A DNA stretch of 64,000 nt from Glaciecola sp. HTCC2999 (GCA_949498985.1 CATECQ010000019.1:24787-88786), one strand, 5' to 3'; shown: positions 16,550 through 27,780, counted from the stretch's first letter. Made by a program: numbers and translations. The notes: a model not told the origin generated them from the letters alone.

Positions 16550-18919
16550 ATGATTATACAAACACTGGCAACAGAATTAGCCGTCCAACCTGCCCAAATC
16601 AAAGCTGCTGTTGCATTGTTAGATGATGGTGCCACCGTTCCTTTTATCGCTCGTTACCGTAAAGAAATGACCCAAGGTCTAGACGACACCCAATTGCGTA
16701 ATCTTGAGAGCCGTTTAGGTTATTTACGTGAACTCGAAGAACGAAAAACCGTCATTCTCAAATCTATTACCGACCAAGGTAAAATGACCACAGCTCTTGC
16801 TCATGCAATTAATAATGCAGACAGTAAAACCTTCCTTGAAGATTTATACTTACCCTATAAGCCGCGCCGCCGCACTAAAGGCCAAATCGCGATAGAAGCA
16901 GGCATCGAGCCGTTAGCCAATGCGCTTTATGATAACCCAACACTAGATCCCCAGCAGGAAGCGATTCAGTTTATTAATGTTGATGCTAAATTTGTGGATG
17001 AAAAAGCGGTACTCGATGGTGCAAAGTTTATTCTGATGGAGCGCTTTGCTGAAGATGCACAACTGCTGCAACAGATTCGTCAACACATGACTCAGCATGG
17101 ATATGTCATTAGTCAGCTAATATCCGGCAAAGAAAAAGAGGCTGCAAAGTTCAGTGATTATTTTACCCATCAGGAAAAATTCAAAAACGTCCCTTCACAC
17201 CGCGCTTTAGCGATGTTCAGAGGACGTAATGAAGGATTTTTGGCATTAAATATTTCATTAGATCCTCAAGCAGAATCCTCTGTTACTCAACGTAGTGAAT
17301 GTGAAGAAATTATCGCCAACCACGTCAATATTCGTGATAAAGGTAGAGCTGCAGACCCCTGGTTACAAACAGTTGTGGCATGGACTTGGAAACTCAAAAT
17401 CCTAGTACACATGGAAACCGAGTTGTTCAATGTACTGCGTGAAAAGGCCGAAGCGGAGGCAATCAATGTTTTTGCCAAAAATTTACAAGACCTACTTATG
17501 GCAGCCCCCGCAGGTGCTAAAGTGACTATGGGCCTTGACCCAGGTATTCGCACTGGCGTAAAAGTTGCTATTGTTGATGAAACAGGAAAAGTGTTACATA
17601 CCACGACTATTTTTCCGCACCCGCCCCAAAATGCATGGGAAAAATCACTGCGCACATTAGCAACAATTTCGAAACAGTTTAAAGTGAATTTAATCAGCAT
17701 CGGTAACGGCACAGGATCGCGAGAAACCGATAAACTTGTCGCAGAAATGATGAAGGCTAACCCTGAATTAGGTATTCAAAAAATCATGATTTCTGAAGCG
17801 GGTGCTTCCGTATATTCCGCTTCAGAATTGGCGTCATTAGAACTTCCGGGGATGGATGTTTCATTGCGCGGCGCGGTATCAATTGCACGTCGTTTACAAG
17901 ACCCGTTAGCCGAGCTCGTTAAAATTGAGCCCAAAGCAATCGGTGTCGGTCAATACCAACACGACGTCTCTCAAAGTCAACTAGGCCAATCTTTGACACG
18001 AGTGATTGAAGATTGTGTTAATGCCGTCGGTGTCGATTTAAACACCGCATCTCCTGCGTTATTAGCGAATGTCTCTGGTTTAAATAAAACGCTGGCGAAT
18101 AACATTGTCGCCTATCGCAATGAACATGGCGCCTTTGCATCGAGAAAAGCATTGCTCAAAGTGGCACGTTTAGGGCCAAAAGCTTATGAACAAGCTGCCG
18201 GATTTTTGCGGATTCTTGATGGTAATAACCCACTCGACGCTTCTGCCGTTCATCCTGAAGCCTACCCCGTCGTTGATAAAATTTTGCTTCATAGCGGTGT
18301 CTCCGTGAATGATTTAATGGGGAATACCGACTTGTTACGTCGTCTAGCTCCTGAGGAATTTACTGATGACACTTTTGGAGAGCCGACTGTCAAAGATATT
18401 TTAAGCGAACTTGATAAACCAGGTCGTGATCCTCGCCCTGAGTTTAAAACGGCCACTTATAAAGAGGGAGTTGAGAGTATTACTGATTTAACTCCAGGAA
18501 TGATTCTAGAAGGCGTTGTCGCGAATGTCGCTAATTTTGGTGCTTTTGTCGATGTCGGTGTTCATCAAGATGGCTTAGTGCATATTTCAGCCATGACCGA
18601 TGATTTTATATCAGATCCACGTGAAGTCGTTAAAACTGGAGATGTGGTCAAAGTCAAAGTAATGGAAGTCGATGTTCCACGTAAACGTATTGCCTTTAGC
18701 ATGCGCATGGGTGATGAATTAAACAGTCGTCAAACCCAACAGGCTTCAAAAAAATCGAACAGTGCAGCTCATCATTCGACGACTAAACCAGTTAAAAATA
18801 CAGGTGACAATCACCAAAACAATCGGTCTCGCCATCAAAAAAACCGGGGAAATAATACACCTGCAGGTGGTGGTATGGCAGATGCCTTCGCAGCGGCATT
18901 TGCAAAGAAAAATTCATAA
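16550..18919 (+). CDS. tex: Tex family RNA-binding transcription accessory protein
   Basis: Tex (YhgF) is a conserved nucleic-acid-binding protein with links to transcription and RNA turnover. Domain order is typical: N-terminal helical Tex_N (about 1-190), YqgF-like RNase H fold ([20 protein letters not shown], about 325-450), two helix-hairpin-helix units ([20 protein letters not shown], about 490-560) and an S1 domain ([21 protein letters not shown], about 645-720). The C-terminal tail (about 725-789) is low-complexity and rich in Asn, Lys, His and Gly. At 789 residues the length is normal. Confidence 0.95.
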   Translation: MIIQTLATELAVQPAQIKAAVALLDDGATVPFIARYRKEMTQGLDDTQLRNLESRLGYLRELEERKTVILKSITDQGKMTTALAHAINNADSKTFLEDLYLPYKPRRRTKGQIAIEAGIEPLANALYDNPTLDPQQEAIQFINVDAKFVDEKAVLDGAKFILMERFAEDAQLLQQIRQHMTQHGYVISQLISGKEKEAAKFSDYFTHQEKFKNVPSHRALAMFRGRNEGFLALNISLDPQAESSVTQRSECEEIIANHVNIRDKGRAADPWLQTVVAWTWKLKILVHMETELFNVLREKAEAEAINVFAKNLQDLLMAAPAGAKVTMGLDPGIRTGVKVAIVDETGKVLHTTTIFPHPPQNAWEKSLRTLATISKQFKVNLISIGNGTGSRETDKLVAEMMKANPELGIQKIMISEAGASVYSASELASLELPGMDVSLRGAVSIARRLQDPLAELVKIEPKAIGVGQYQHDVSQSQLGQSLTRVIEDCVNAVGVDLNTASPALLANVSGLNKTLANNIVAYRNEHGAFASRKALLKVARLGPKAYEQAAGFLRILDGNNPLDASAVHPEAYPVVDKILLHSGVSVNDLMGNTDLLRRLAPEEFTDDTFGEPTVKDILSELDKPGRDPRPEFKTATYKEGVESITDLTPGMILEGVVANVANFGAFVDVGVHQDGLVHISAMTDDFISDPREVVKTGDVVKVKVMEVDVPRKRIAFSMRMGDELNSRQTQQASKKSNSAAHHSTTKPVKNTGDNHQNNRSRHQKNRGNNTPAGGGMADAFAAAFAKKNS

Positions 18920-18966
18920 GAAAAATCTTCGTTGCGTGGCTAGATTAATACCGGTTAACTAATAGG

Positions 18967-19761
18967 CTAACAACGTTCCATGAATTCCATGATCGTACGC
19001 GCGAAGAGCTCTTTGTCCGAAATAAACGGGGCATGAGAAACATGTTGGAGCATTATGGTCGTTGCACGCGGCTGTAATGCTTCAATCTTAGTCACTGCTT
19101 TATATGGCACGAGCGAATCTAAACGTCCATATATCCGCAGAGTTGGACATTGAATCTGCTGTATCTCGTTTCGTAAATCGACTGTTTGCAATAATCTTAA
19201 CCCATGTAACAAGCTTTCTTCACAAGGTGCAGGGTAATGGGCAATGGCTTTTTTTAACTCCTGCATATCTGCTTTCGCAGAGACTGATCCCATTGCCTGT
19301 ATTGCCAGAAAACGCTGAACTGTTTTTTGATAATTATTCGCTAATTGAGTTTCAAACTGCTGTAGTACCTTTGATTCAATACCGAACCATTCATGTTCTT
19401 GAGCCATAAAATATGGTGTTGTGGCAGTGCAGATTAAACTGCTGACACTTTCAGGGTAAGTAAGCGCCAACTTTTGTGCAATTAATCCACCTAATGACCA
19501 GCCCAATAGACTAAAACGGGTAGGTAAAGAATCGTAAATATGTTCAACCGCGTTTTCCAATGTCGTTAATGTCACATCGGCATTATCCCCAAAGCCAGGT
19601 AAATCGATTAGGATCACGTCATTACTTTGAGCTAATAAAGGAGCAACTTGATCAAATACACCACTATTAAGTCCCCAGCCATGTAACATCACTAACGGCT
19701 CGGCATTGGAGTCACTAGGTAATTCTGATCGAATGATCCGCTGTTTGAGAGCTGTAGACAT
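18967..19761 (-). CDS. bioH: Pimeloyl-ACP methyl ester carboxylesterase BioH
   Basis: BioH hydrolyses pimeloyl-ACP methyl ester, ending elongation in pimelate synthesis for biotin. The 264-residue alpha/beta hydrolase has MLHGWGLNSGVF (oxyanion side), nucleophile S89 in LLGWSLGG, acid Asp in IYGRLDSLVP and His in HVSHAPFIS. It is divergent from comF with 41 bases between starts, the standard bioH-comF-nfuA neighbourhood. Other bio genes are not in the window. Confidence 0.93.
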   Translation of the reverse strand: MSTALKQRIIRSELPSDSNAEPLVMLHGWGLNSGVFDQVAPLLAQSNDVILIDLPGFGDNADVTLTTLENAVEHIYDSLPTRFSLLGWSLGGLIAQKLALTYPESVSSLICTATTPYFMAQEHEWFGIESKVLQQFETQLANNYQKTVQRFLAIQAMGSVSAKADMQELKKAIAHYPAPCEESLLHGLRLLQTVDLRNEIQQIQCPTLRIYGRLDSLVPYKAVTKIEALQPRATTIMLQHVSHAPFISDKELFARTIMEFMERC

Positions 19762-19802
19762 GTTAGGATTGTGACCTGTTATAAAATGATTTGTGAGTGT
19801 AA

Positions 19803-20528
19803 ATGAAGCCTACATTGAAAGCAATTTGGCATCGTTGCTTATTATGCTTACAAGCAACTGAGCAGCACATTTGCACATTATGCCTCGCTGATTGTGGATT
19901 CATTCACTCACATATTTTGCGGCAAAATTTACTCATTCATAACCTCAATGATTCTGAGCAATACTTTGTTCATGATGTCATTATCAATGCCAAATTTGAT
20001 GAATTATGGGTGTTGGATATTTATCAATATCCATTGACGGTATTAATCCCGAAGCTGAAATTTTATAATCAACCTCACATAGCGACATTACTAGCCCAAT
20101 GGTTTGTATTATATCGAGTAGCAAGGATGGATAGGTTACCAGAGGCCCTTATCCCCGTCCCTATTCATTGGCGTAGAATGTGGCAACGCGGATATAACCA
20201 GTCTCATCTTTTATGTGCTGAATTAAGTCGCCGATTATACATTCCATGTCTCGAAAATAATGTAAAGCGCAAGCACCATACGCGGCCTCAAAGTGAATTA
20301 AATTTAGCAGACCGGCGAACTAATATTCAAGATGTTTTTACTGTAGATACTGATTCTTTAGCAAGCATCAATCACATTGCCATTGTCGATGATGTCGTCA
20401 CCACCGGAACCACTATTAATGATTTATGTCGCAGTATTTATCAAGTCGCACCACACATTAATATTACTGTGTGGTGCATGGGCTTAGGTGTTTTTGAACC
20501 TAGTGTGAATAAACAAACAACAGATTAA
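19803..20528 (+). CDS. comF: ComF family phosphoribosyltransferase-like protein
   Basis: ComF/GntX family protein linked to natural transformation and DNA uptake. The N-terminus has paired cysteines (CLLC and CTLC) that form the zinc finger, and the C-terminal half carries a PRPP-binding loop AIVDDVVTTGTT and the conserved text RGYNQSHLLCAELSRRL. At 241 residues it is normal for the family. It lies divergent from bioH and ends nine bases before the convergent M14 peptidase gene. Confidence 0.92.
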   Translation: MKPTLKAIWHRCLLCLQATEQHICTLCLADCGFIHSHILRQNLLIHNLNDSEQYFVHDVIINAKFDELWVLDIYQYPLTVLIPKLKFYNQPHIATLLAQWFVLYRVARMDRLPEALIPVPIHWRRMWQRGYNQSHLLCAELSRRLYIPCLENNVKRKHHTRPQSELNLADRRTNIQDVFTVDTDSLASINHIAIVDDVVTTGTTINDLCRSIYQVAPHINITVWCMGLGVFEPSVNKQTTD

Positions 20529-20537
20529 ATATCTTTA

Positions 20538-23234
20538 TCATCTTATTTTGATTAAGGGCGCCATAAAAATAGCATTCGCCATTAATTTTTCTGTCCCGCG
20601 CCAATACCCTCTGAAATTTACATTATCAGCAAACCCAATGACCCGACCTTGGCCGTAAGGATGTGCGATGATTGCAGAACTTTGGGCAATTAAATCCTGC
20701 ATGGCTTGCGCACTATATCCACCTAGTAATGGGGATTGAGAATATTTTGCAACTTCAATGAATGGCTTATCTACCCCATTCATGACCATGTTATTTGTTT
20801 TAAACATCGGTAATTTTGCATTATTTGAATGAGTATTTGGCGCGCCAGCAGACTCTACTATACCAAACATTAAGGGGTGAGACGTATCCACAATTGTTTC
20901 ATAAACTGCCCCCGCGACTAGTTTTTTAGCATAGTGGTCAGCTTGGCCGGCAAAATGCAATACTTGCGAACTAAACTGTTCATCTATTGCGCTCTTACTC
21001 AATACCGAGGCCTCTAATAGCCCATTGTCGGCTAAAAATTTTGCACCACGCTTAGTACCAATAACCACACCACCAGAACGAACCCATGCTTTTAATGCAG
21101 ATAGATCTTTATCTGACAATCCTTGATAACGACCTGATGCAATAATAATGTGAGTGAAGTCAGATAAGTTTACTCGCCCAAATCGGTCTTGATCGACAAT
21201 GGTTGTCGGCACGGTTAATCGTGTATCAAGATAATGCCATATTTCACCGACTTCGTATTGAGACATACCCAAGCCACCAAGCAGCATCACATTAGGTAAA
21301 CTTGCAACTTGCATACTTGGACTTCCTACATCAATTCCTTGAGGGGTCAATCCTGAAGCTAATGCAAATAATTGTATGTTCAAATGAGCTGCTAGTTGGC
21401 GTAATTTATCTTCCCAATTATGACTATGTCTTAAACCAGCAGGTATAATTACCGTGCCTGCTGCGAACTGTTCAATCTCATTATTATGAGTCTTGACACT
21501 AAATGATTTAGCAGCGATTCGGGCTTCAATACCATGCGCTAATACTCGATATAACAAAGCGGGTGCCGTTGACTCGTCCCAACGAAATGCGTAGCCAACA
21601 TGAGAATTTACCGAATTATCAATCATGTCAGAACTATTTGGGTAAGTACTCACTTTTTTTGATTTGATTCGCTGTGTTTCGCGTTTTGTTAATGTTGCAT
21701 AATTGAGATTAAACGCAAACGCAATATTCCAATTGGATACATCGTAAAATGTATTATTAGGGAAATTTTGGCGGGTTGAAAAGAGTGATGATAACAAACG
21801 ATACTGAGGTTGGTTAGTACTTACTAATATAGCTTCGTTCGCTTTATATCGCGTATCATTGACGGTAATATCCTGAGTCAATAGTTGTGTGGCAATCTGA
21901 TGCGCATTGAGGGTTTCAATAAACACAGCATTACGCTTAGTATCTGTCGTTAACTGGACAAGATATCCACCGACAGGATCGTCTTTTTGCAATGCTTGAG
22001 TTTCCTTAACAAAATTAACATGGTGGGCTTGAAATACAGATTTGTTAGCTAATGCACCAGCAAATGTTGAGAAACTCGTTGTAATTTGGTTTTGAATACT
22101 TTGTGCAAAACTTAATGGACCATTAATTGAGGTTTGCAAGTGACCTCTTGAACTAGCTTGTTCAAATAATATTCCTACTGCTCCGTGTACATCGGGATAA
22201 GTAGATCCTTTACCATAATAAAAATCATCGAAATTTTCTTGGGTATAATACATCTGGCCATGAGCGTCGAGCGCTTGAGCATGAAACTCACCTAATAGAT
22301 TAGTCAACACGACGTTGTTATCATCGGTAAGTGGATTTTTTCGTGATGGAACACCGGGCTGGAAAAAATAGGTCGAATTCGTCCCCATCTCATGAAAATC
22401 GGTCAATATATGTGGTCGCCATGAATGAAATTGCGCAATTCTTGCTTGTGACTCGGGATGAGTAAGCAAAATCCAATCTCGGTTCAAATCAAACCAATAG
22501 TGGTTTGTGCGACCGCTTGGAAAACGCTCAGCATGTTCTCGATGCATAGCATGTGCTGATGGATGCTTACCTTTATGCATATTTGCCCACTGCGCAAAAC
22601 GCGATAGCCCGTCAGGATTCAAAGAAGGATCTAGCAAAATGACAGCATTATTAAGTAACATATCTACTTCAGCACCTTGTGCTGCAGCTAAATAATAAGC
22701 CACTAATAATGATGCATTACTTCCTGACGGCTCATTGCCATGCACTGAATACCCCATATTAATGATTAAAGGGGCGTCCGGTTTAGGTGCGGTGCCATTA
22801 TTAATCGAAGCTTGATGGGCTGACTTGATAACGTCAATCTTTTGTTGATTCACAGAAGAAGTAATGGTTAACAACACCAATTCACGTTGCTCGTGAGTCC
22901 GCCCTGTCACCGTTAAAGACACTCTTTCTGAGCTCTCCGCTAACACTTTCATATAAGCAATTAATTGGTCATGGCGCACATGCCAAGTACCTACAGGATA
23001 GCCTAATACTGATTCTGGCTTAGGGATGTTCGGATCATAAGTCACATTCTTAGGTAAATAATCCAAATCGGAACTGGCTAAGAATACTTGCTTAGGGTTA
23101 TTCGCAGCAAAGCCAGGTTCACTCAAGCTTGAATTGTCATGCTGGAGGGCTGCATAAGCATTATTGTGTAGTGAATAAAATCCACTGAACAATACAATTA
23201 TCGCGAAACCCATTACTTTAAATGTTTTGTTCAT
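20538..23234 (-). CDS. Secreted M14 zinc carboxypeptidase-like protein with C-terminal GATase-like domain
   Basis: An 898-residue exported protein. A signal peptide is followed by an M14 carboxypeptidase-fold domain at about residues 70-400: zinc ligands His and Glu in GYSVHGNEPSG, third ligand His in ILTDFHEMGTN, and the probable catalytic Glu in GAVGILFEQASSRGH. After about residue 620 a class I glutamine-amidotransferase-like Rossmann region is seen (VMLLGGLGMSQYEVGEIW, IIIASGRYQGLSDKD, GGVVIGTKRGAKFL). This two-domain form is seen in secreted peptidases of marine gammaproteobacteria and Bacteroidetes. Substrate is unknown; peptide scavenging is an inference. Confidence 0.85.
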   Translation of the reverse strand: MNKTFKVMGFAIIVLFSGFYSLHNNAYAALQHDNSSLSEPGFAANNPKQVFLASSDLDYLPKNVTYDPNIPKPESVLGYPVGTWHVRHDQLIAYMKVLAESSERVSLTVTGRTHEQRELVLLTITSSVNQQKIDVIKSAHQASINNGTAPKPDAPLIINMGYSVHGNEPSGSNASLLVAYYLAAAQGAEVDMLLNNAVILLDPSLNPDGLSRFAQWANMHKGKHPSAHAMHREHAERFPSGRTNHYWFDLNRDWILLTHPESQARIAQFHSWRPHILTDFHEMGTNSTYFFQPGVPSRKNPLTDDNNVVLTNLLGEFHAQALDAHGQMYYTQENFDDFYYGKGSTYPDVHGAVGILFEQASSRGHLQTSINGPLSFAQSIQNQITTSFSTFAGALANKSVFQAHHVNFVKETQALQKDDPVGGYLVQLTTDTKRNAVFIETLNAHQIATQLLTQDITVNDTRYKANEAILVSTNQPQYRLLSSLFSTRQNFPNNTFYDVSNWNIAFAFNLNYATLTKRETQRIKSKKVSTYPNSSDMIDNSVNSHVGYAFRWDESTAPALLYRVLAHGIEARIAAKSFSVKTHNNEIEQFAAGTVIIPAGLRHSHNWEDKLRQLAAHLNIQLFALASGLTPQGIDVGSPSMQVASLPNVMLLGGLGMSQYEVGEIWHYLDTRLTVPTTIVDQDRFGRVNLSDFTHIIIASGRYQGLSDKDLSALKAWVRSGGVVIGTKRGAKFLADNGLLEASVLSKSAIDEQFSSQVLHFAGQADHYAKKLVAGAVYETIVDTSHPLMFGIVESAGAPNTHSNNAKLPMFKTNNMVMNGVDKPFIEVAKYSQSPLLGGYSAQAMQDLIAQSSAIIAHPYGQGRVIGFADNVNFRGYWRGTEKLMANAIFMAPLIKIR

Positions 23235-23329
23235 CTCTAATCCTTCATCAACATACTATTTTGAGAGGTATTGTCATTAAAAAATGACATATTTGCAATT
23301 TAATCGTATTGTATTGCAAAATGTTATTA

Positions 23330-23354
23330 ATACTTGACTGTTTTAGTCGGGTAA
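23330..23354 (+). promoter_or_regulatory. IscR type 1 operator overlapping the nfuA promoter
   Basis: The 25-base window reads ATA-CTTGACT-GTTTT-AGTCGGG-TAA and matches the published IscR type 1 consensus (ATASYYGACTRWWWYAGTCRRSTAT) at all but the last base. It contains a TTGACT that can serve as the -35 element; a weak -10 (TGTTAT, 23358-23363) follows at 18 bases. In E. coli nfuA is repressed by [2Fe-2S]-IscR, so conservation of the site here is biologically consistent. Confidence 0.85.
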
Positions 23355-23401
23355 TAATGTTATTATTACTTATTATTTATGGGAAAAGTAGGAAGCACCC
23401 T

Positions 23402-23980
23402 ATGGTCAATATTTCAGAAACTGCTCAAGCGCATTTTGTTAAACTTCTTAAAAACCAAGAAGATAACACAAACATTCGTGTATTCGTCGTAAATCCAGGT
23501 ACATCAACTGCCGAGTGTGGTGTGTCTTATTGTACGCCTGATGCGGTTGAGGCAACTGATATCCGCCTACCATTTAATGGTTTTGATGCTGTTGTTGATC
23601 AGGAGTCTGCACCGTTTCTTGAAGACGCTGAAATTGATTTTATTACTGACCAGATGGGGTCACAATTGACACTGAAAGCCCCAAATGCAAAAGCACGTAA
23701 AATTTCTGATGACGCGCCATTAATCGAGCGTGTAGAGTATTTAATCCAAACTGAGATTAATCCTCAACTAGCAAATCATAACGGCCAAGTGACCTTGACT
23801 GGAATTACCGATGATGGCATCGCCATCTTACAATTTGGTGGTGGTTGTAACGGCTGCTCAATGGTCGATGTAACCCTTAAAGATGGTATCGAAAAACAAA
23901 TGTTGGAACAGTTTGCCGGTGAGTTAACCGGTGTACGTGATGCAACTGAGCATGCCGCGGGCGAACATTCATATTACTAA
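23402..23980 (+). CDS. nfuA: Fe-S biogenesis protein NfuA
   Basis: NfuA carries and delivers [4Fe-4S] clusters under stress or iron limitation. The N-terminal degenerate A-type carrier domain (about 1-95) is followed by a Nfu domain with the cluster-binding CxxC (GGGCNGC, C149 and C152, same numbering as E. coli). I use the ATG at 23402 (192 residues) because AGGAAG lies six bases upstream; a longer frame from 23309 would start upstream of the IscR site and promoter. Regulation by IscR is predicted from the operator upstream. Confidence 0.96.
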   Translation: MVNISETAQAHFVKLLKNQEDNTNIRVFVVNPGTSTAECGVSYCTPDAVEATDIRLPFNGFDAVVDQESAPFLEDAEIDFITDQMGSQLTLKAPNAKARKISDDAPLIERVEYLIQTEINPQLANHNGQVTLTGITDDGIAILQFGGGCNGCSMVDVTLKDGIEKQMLEQFAGELTGVRDATEHAAGEHSYY

Positions 23981-24010
23981 ACGCCTATTCATGTAGAAGG
24001 CATAAGCAAA

Positions 24011-25132
24011 ATGTATCAATCAAGATTGACACTGTTTGTATGGTTAATTGCTATTGGTATTGTGAGTTTCAGCCAGCATCTTTTAGCTAAAACGACATTC
24101 GCACCTGAGCTAAAAGATAATCTGGTGATCCTTCAATATCATCATGTCGCAACAAATACACCGACCATTACATCTACCCCACCAGATGTGTTTGCTGAAC
24201 ATCTTGCTTACTTGCATCAACACTTTAATGTCGTAGCATTACCTGAAGCCATTGATGCTTTGCGGGAAGGAACCGGTTTACCAGACAAGTCTGTCGCGAT
24301 AACGTTTGATGATGGATTTGATAATATACTCACCAACGCTCACCCTTTGCTTAGAAAGTATAATTTTCCTTACACTGTCTTTATCAATCCTGCTCTTATT
24401 GGCCACACCAGAACACAGCTGACGTGGGAAGAGGTCGCCCAAATGAGTCAAGAAGGAGTATCGTTTGCGAATCATACCTTAACACATCAACATCTATTAA
24501 ATCGTCGACACATTACATCTAATAATGGTCACAGCGATGACGTGACGATAGAAAATGAAACACAATGGTTGAAGCGAATACTTGGCGATATTACACAAGC
24601 AGAAACTCTTTTAAAGGAGCGTTTAGGCTATTCATTACGCTATCTAGCATATCCTTATGGTGAGTTTAATCGCACTTTGAGCAATGCCTTAAGTAATCTA
24701 GGATATATGGGATTTGCACAACACTCTGGAGGAGTCAGCAGTCAGAGTGATTTTGCTGCACTACCACGTTATCCAGCAGCGGGGCGTTATGCTCAATTGG
24801 GCACATTAAAAATAAAGCTAAATAGTTTAGCTATGCCGGTACTGCATTCCAATATTACTGACCCGGAAGTTACAGAAAACACACCCGATGAAATGCGATT
24901 ATTATTAGATACCCAAGATTTTAACTTAACCGGTGTCAATTGTTTCTATCAAGGTGCGGTTCAACCCACAGTGATTGAGAATGGGGTATTAATTGTCGCA
25001 TTGAGTGAAAATCTACCTACAGGTCGTTCTCGGATGAACTGCACGGCGCCAAGCAAACGTGAAAAAGGACGATATTATTGGTTATCACAGCCTTTCTTCA
25101 AAGCTAACGAAAATGGTAAATACATTGACTAA
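24011..25132 (+). CDS. Exported polysaccharide deacetylase
   Basis: A 373-residue NodB-fold (CE4) deacetylase with an N-terminal signal peptide (LFVWLIAIGIVSFSQHLLA). Metal and catalytic motifs are TFDDGFDN (motif 1, two Asp) and NHTLTHQHL (motif 2, His-x3-His), then RYLAYPYGEFN (motif 3). The last about 95 residues form an additional beta-rich region with two cysteines (NCFYQG, MNCTAPS). It starts 30 bases after nfuA with AGAAGG upstream and may be cotranscribed. Substrate (peptidoglycan or exopolysaccharide) cannot be told from sequence. Confidence 0.88.
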   Translation: MYQSRLTLFVWLIAIGIVSFSQHLLAKTTFAPELKDNLVILQYHHVATNTPTITSTPPDVFAEHLAYLHQHFNVVALPEAIDALREGTGLPDKSVAITFDDGFDNILTNAHPLLRKYNFPYTVFINPALIGHTRTQLTWEEVAQMSQEGVSFANHTLTHQHLLNRRHITSNNGHSDDVTIENETQWLKRILGDITQAETLLKERLGYSLRYLAYPYGEFNRTLSNALSNLGYMGFAQHSGGVSSQSDFAALPRYPAAGRYAQLGTLKIKLNSLAMPVLHSNITDPEVTENTPDEMRLLLDTQDFNLTGVNCFYQGAVQPTVIENGVLIVALSENLPTGRSRMNCTAPSKREKGRYYWLSQPFFKANENGKYID

Positions 25133-25155
25133 CAACTTCTAATGTATCCTGAAAT

Positions 25156-25842
25156 TTATTGCCCTGCAGCGAAACGAATTACTTTGGGTAAATCTGCTAT
25201 AATCTGCTCAGTATCACTGATAGCAATCTGACCAGGGGCATGATTTGGTTTGAAACGCCCTATAACTTGACCTAATGGATTTATCACGACGACGGAACCT
25301 GAGTGATCGACTAAATAGTTGGGCTCATCTGTGCTTTGTGACATCGAATACATCATTCCCATACTCCGCACTAGTGGATAAAGTTCTTTATGTTCTGCGG
25401 TCGCAGCAACAAAGTTCGGATTAAAGAACCCTATATACTCAGCTAAACGTTCAATAGTATCGCGTTTAGGATCAACCGATAAAAACCATACTTTGATGGG
25501 ATCGTCCTGCGCTTTTTCGATAATCATCGGATAGGCTTGATTCAATGCCGCTAATGTCGTTGGGCAGATATCAGGGCAATAAGTATATCCCACAAATGCC
25601 AGTGTCCATTGCTCATTTAAATCAGCGTTCGTCATCATCATATGTTTGTGATTAGTTAACGTAAATTCACTTATCTTGCGCGGTTGAGGATACCACTGCA
25701 TGTACTGAGTACCAGAAGGATGAGTATCAGCACTCTGGGTTCTATCGTTAGGATGATTGTCCGATGTCTCATACCAACTTAAACTAAAACCGAAACCAAT
25801 TAAGAAAGCCACACCTATTACTATTTTAATGGTCGTGTTCAT
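25156..25842 (-). CDS. sco: SCO1/SenC family copper chaperone
   Basis: SCO proteins deliver copper to, or reduce, the CuA site of cytochrome oxidase subunit II. The 228-residue protein has one N-terminal membrane anchor (VIGVAFLIGFGFSLSW), a thioredoxin-like fold with copper-binding YCPDICPTT (Cys-x3-Cys) and the third ligand His in YLVDHSGSV. It is the distal gene of the cox assembly run, 23 bases after cyoE. Confidence 0.93.
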   Translation of the reverse strand: MNTTIKIVIGVAFLIGFGFSLSWYETSDNHPNDRTQSADTHPSGTQYMQWYPQPRKISEFTLTNHKHMMMTNADLNEQWTLAFVGYTYCPDICPTTLAALNQAYPMIIEKAQDDPIKVWFLSVDPKRDTIERLAEYIGFFNPNFVAATAEHKELYPLVRSMGMMYSMSQSTDEPNYLVDHSGSVVVINPLGQVIGRFKPNHAPGQIAISDTEQIIADLPKVIRFAAGQ

Positions 25843-25865
25843 ATCCAGATCCTTTAAATGATCAT

Positions 25866-26783
25866 TTATAGCGTAATTGGTATGTAATGATCTAATAATA
25901 ACACGACAAATAAGACCATTAAATGGACAATCGAAAACTTAAAGGTTTGCATTGCCGTGTTATCTGTTGGATGGAATTTAAGTTTATATGCATAAAATAA
26001 AAATCCCGCATTGAGTGCACTAGAACCGATTAAGTAAATCACATCAGCCATGCCTGCTAAGTAAGGCAATAAACAGACTAAAAACAGCAAAACGGTATAT
26101 AACAATACAAAAGTTTTTGTATATTCAACACCATGTGTGACCGGTAACATCGGAATTTCCGCTTTAGCATAGTCTTTCTCACGATGAATGGCTAAGGCCC
26201 AAAAATGCGGTGGCGTCCACGTAAATATAATCAGCACCAACAGTAATGGATACGCATGGATCTCTCCGGTAACAGCAGTCCATCCCAATAACGGCGGGAT
26301 TGCACCCGCTAATCCACCAATCACAATATTTTGTGGTGTTGCACGTTTTAAAAATAAGGTATAAATACCGGCATAACCCACCAAACCTGCAAAGGTCAGA
26401 ACGGCTGTTAAACGATTGATCCACAAATCTAAAGCGACAAACCCTAGCACCCCTAGTATCAATGCAAATAATAACGCTTGTTTACTTGATACACGTCCCT
26501 TTGCTACGGGACGATTAATTGTCCGAGCCATTTTACTATCAATTTCATGGTCGACGACATGATTAACCACAGCTGCGGCAGATGATAATGCGCCAATACC
26601 AAATAAACCAATAATAAGTGTTTGAGCGGGGATCCAAGTCTCACTAGCCAAACACATTCCGACCAATGCGGTTAAAAGCAATAACAAGACTACATTCGGT
26701 TTAGTCATTTCATAATAATCGCGCCATGCTGCACGTTGATTTGCTTTTGTGGTGGGTTTGGCTATGGATGCGCTATTGGCCAT
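25866..26783 (-). CDS. cyoE: Protoheme IX farnesyltransferase (heme O synthase)
   Basis: UbiA-superfamily membrane prenyltransferase that converts heme B to heme O for the oxidase encoded alongside. The 305-residue protein has about eight hydrophobic helices and the conserved Asp-rich loop [19 protein letters not shown]; the second loop reads [20 protein letters not shown]. It is also called CtaB in cox operons. It sits ten bases downstream of ctaA. Confidence 0.95.
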   Translation of the reverse strand: MANSASIAKPTTKANQRAAWRDYYEMTKPNVVLLLLLTALVGMCLASETWIPAQTLIIGLFGIGALSSAAAVVNHVVDHEIDSKMARTINRPVAKGRVSSKQALLFALILGVLGFVALDLWINRLTAVLTFAGLVGYAGIYTLFLKRATPQNIVIGGLAGAIPPLLGWTAVTGEIHAYPLLLVLIIFTWTPPHFWALAIHREKDYAKAEIPMLPVTHGVEYTKTFVLLYTVLLFLVCLLPYLAGMADVIYLIGSSALNAGFLFYAYKLKFHPTDNTAMQTFKFSIVHLMVLFVVLLLDHYIPITL

Positions 26784-26793
26784 GGAAAATCTC

Positions 26794-27771
26794 CTACACT
26801 CGTCGATAAAGGGTATATGTGGTCATTACCATGACCAATAATAAACAAGCCGCCACTGCGTTATGTAAGGTTGCGACGGTTAATGGTAAAGAATAAAGAA
26901 CATTACTAATACCCAGTAATACCTGGGCTGTTAATACGACTGCAATAGTCACGCCTAACTTTCGTAACATGTTTGAATTTGATTTACTGAATAGCACAAA
27001 CGCTAACCAGATCAGATATGCACTAACAACAATCGCACCGATTCTATGGATAATATGCATTGTCATCCGCTCATTATACGAGTGTACACCAAACTCATAA
27101 TTATCTGCCTCAGGTATACTAAATGCTCCTGAGAACTCTATACGAGATTGCCAATCACCTTGGCAAATTGGTAATTCAGTACAGGCTAATGACGCATAAT
27201 TAGCAGATGTCCAGCCACCTAAGGCTATCTGTCCTACTAATAATGCGGTTCCAATCACAGCATATTTTGCATAATCACGCATATGGCTATTACCCATAGG
27301 TAACTGATATGGGGTCATTCTTAAATACAATAAAAACAAGGATGAAATAACGGTAAACCCACCCAATAAATGGGCCATGACGATAGCAGGCAGCAGGTTG
27401 AGTGTGACAGTCCACATACCTAGTGCGCCTTGAAAACAGACTAAACCGAGTAAAATAACCGGTAATTTTAAAGGCTGGCCTTGTTTGCGTTTAAATACCG
27501 CTAAACTTGCGATAATTAAAATAAACAACCCTAACGTACTTGCAAAATATCTATGGATCATTTCGTTCCACGCTTTTTCAACCTCAACGGGTCGCTCAGG
27601 AAATGCCTGGTTGGCAACATCAATAGTTTGCTCTGTCATAGGCACACCGATTAACCCATAACATCCAGGCCAGTCTGGACAGCCTAAGCCCGCATCGGTT
27701 AAACGTGTATACGCACCTAAAACAATTACAATCAATGCAAGGAAAATGCTTGCCTGCGCCAATTTTTTCAT
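26794..27771 (-). CDS. ctaA: Heme A synthase (CtaA/Cox15)
   Basis: Membrane monooxygenase that converts heme O to heme A. The 325-residue protein has about eight membrane helices. The family text [21 protein letters not shown] and a C-terminal pair of His-containing helices ([23 protein letters not shown]) is visible; a central [12 protein letters not shown] loop supplies a second cysteine pair. With CyoE next to it, the oxidase should carry heme A. Confidence 0.95.
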   Translation of the reverse strand: MKKLAQASIFLALIVIVLGAYTRLTDAGLGCPDWPGCYGLIGVPMTEQTIDVANQAFPERPVEVEKAWNEMIHRYFASTLGLFILIIASLAVFKRKQGQPLKLPVILLGLVCFQGALGMWTVTLNLLPAIVMAHLLGGFTVISSLFLLYLRMTPYQLPMGNSHMRDYAKYAVIGTALLVGQIALGGWTSANYASLACTELPICQGDWQSRIEFSGAFSIPEADNYEFGVHSYNERMTMHIIHRIGAIVVSAYLIWLAFVLFSKSNSNMLRKLGVTIAVVLTAQVLLGISNVLYSLPLTVATLHNAVAACLLLVMVMTTYTLYRRV

Positions 27772-27780
27772 GGATTTACA

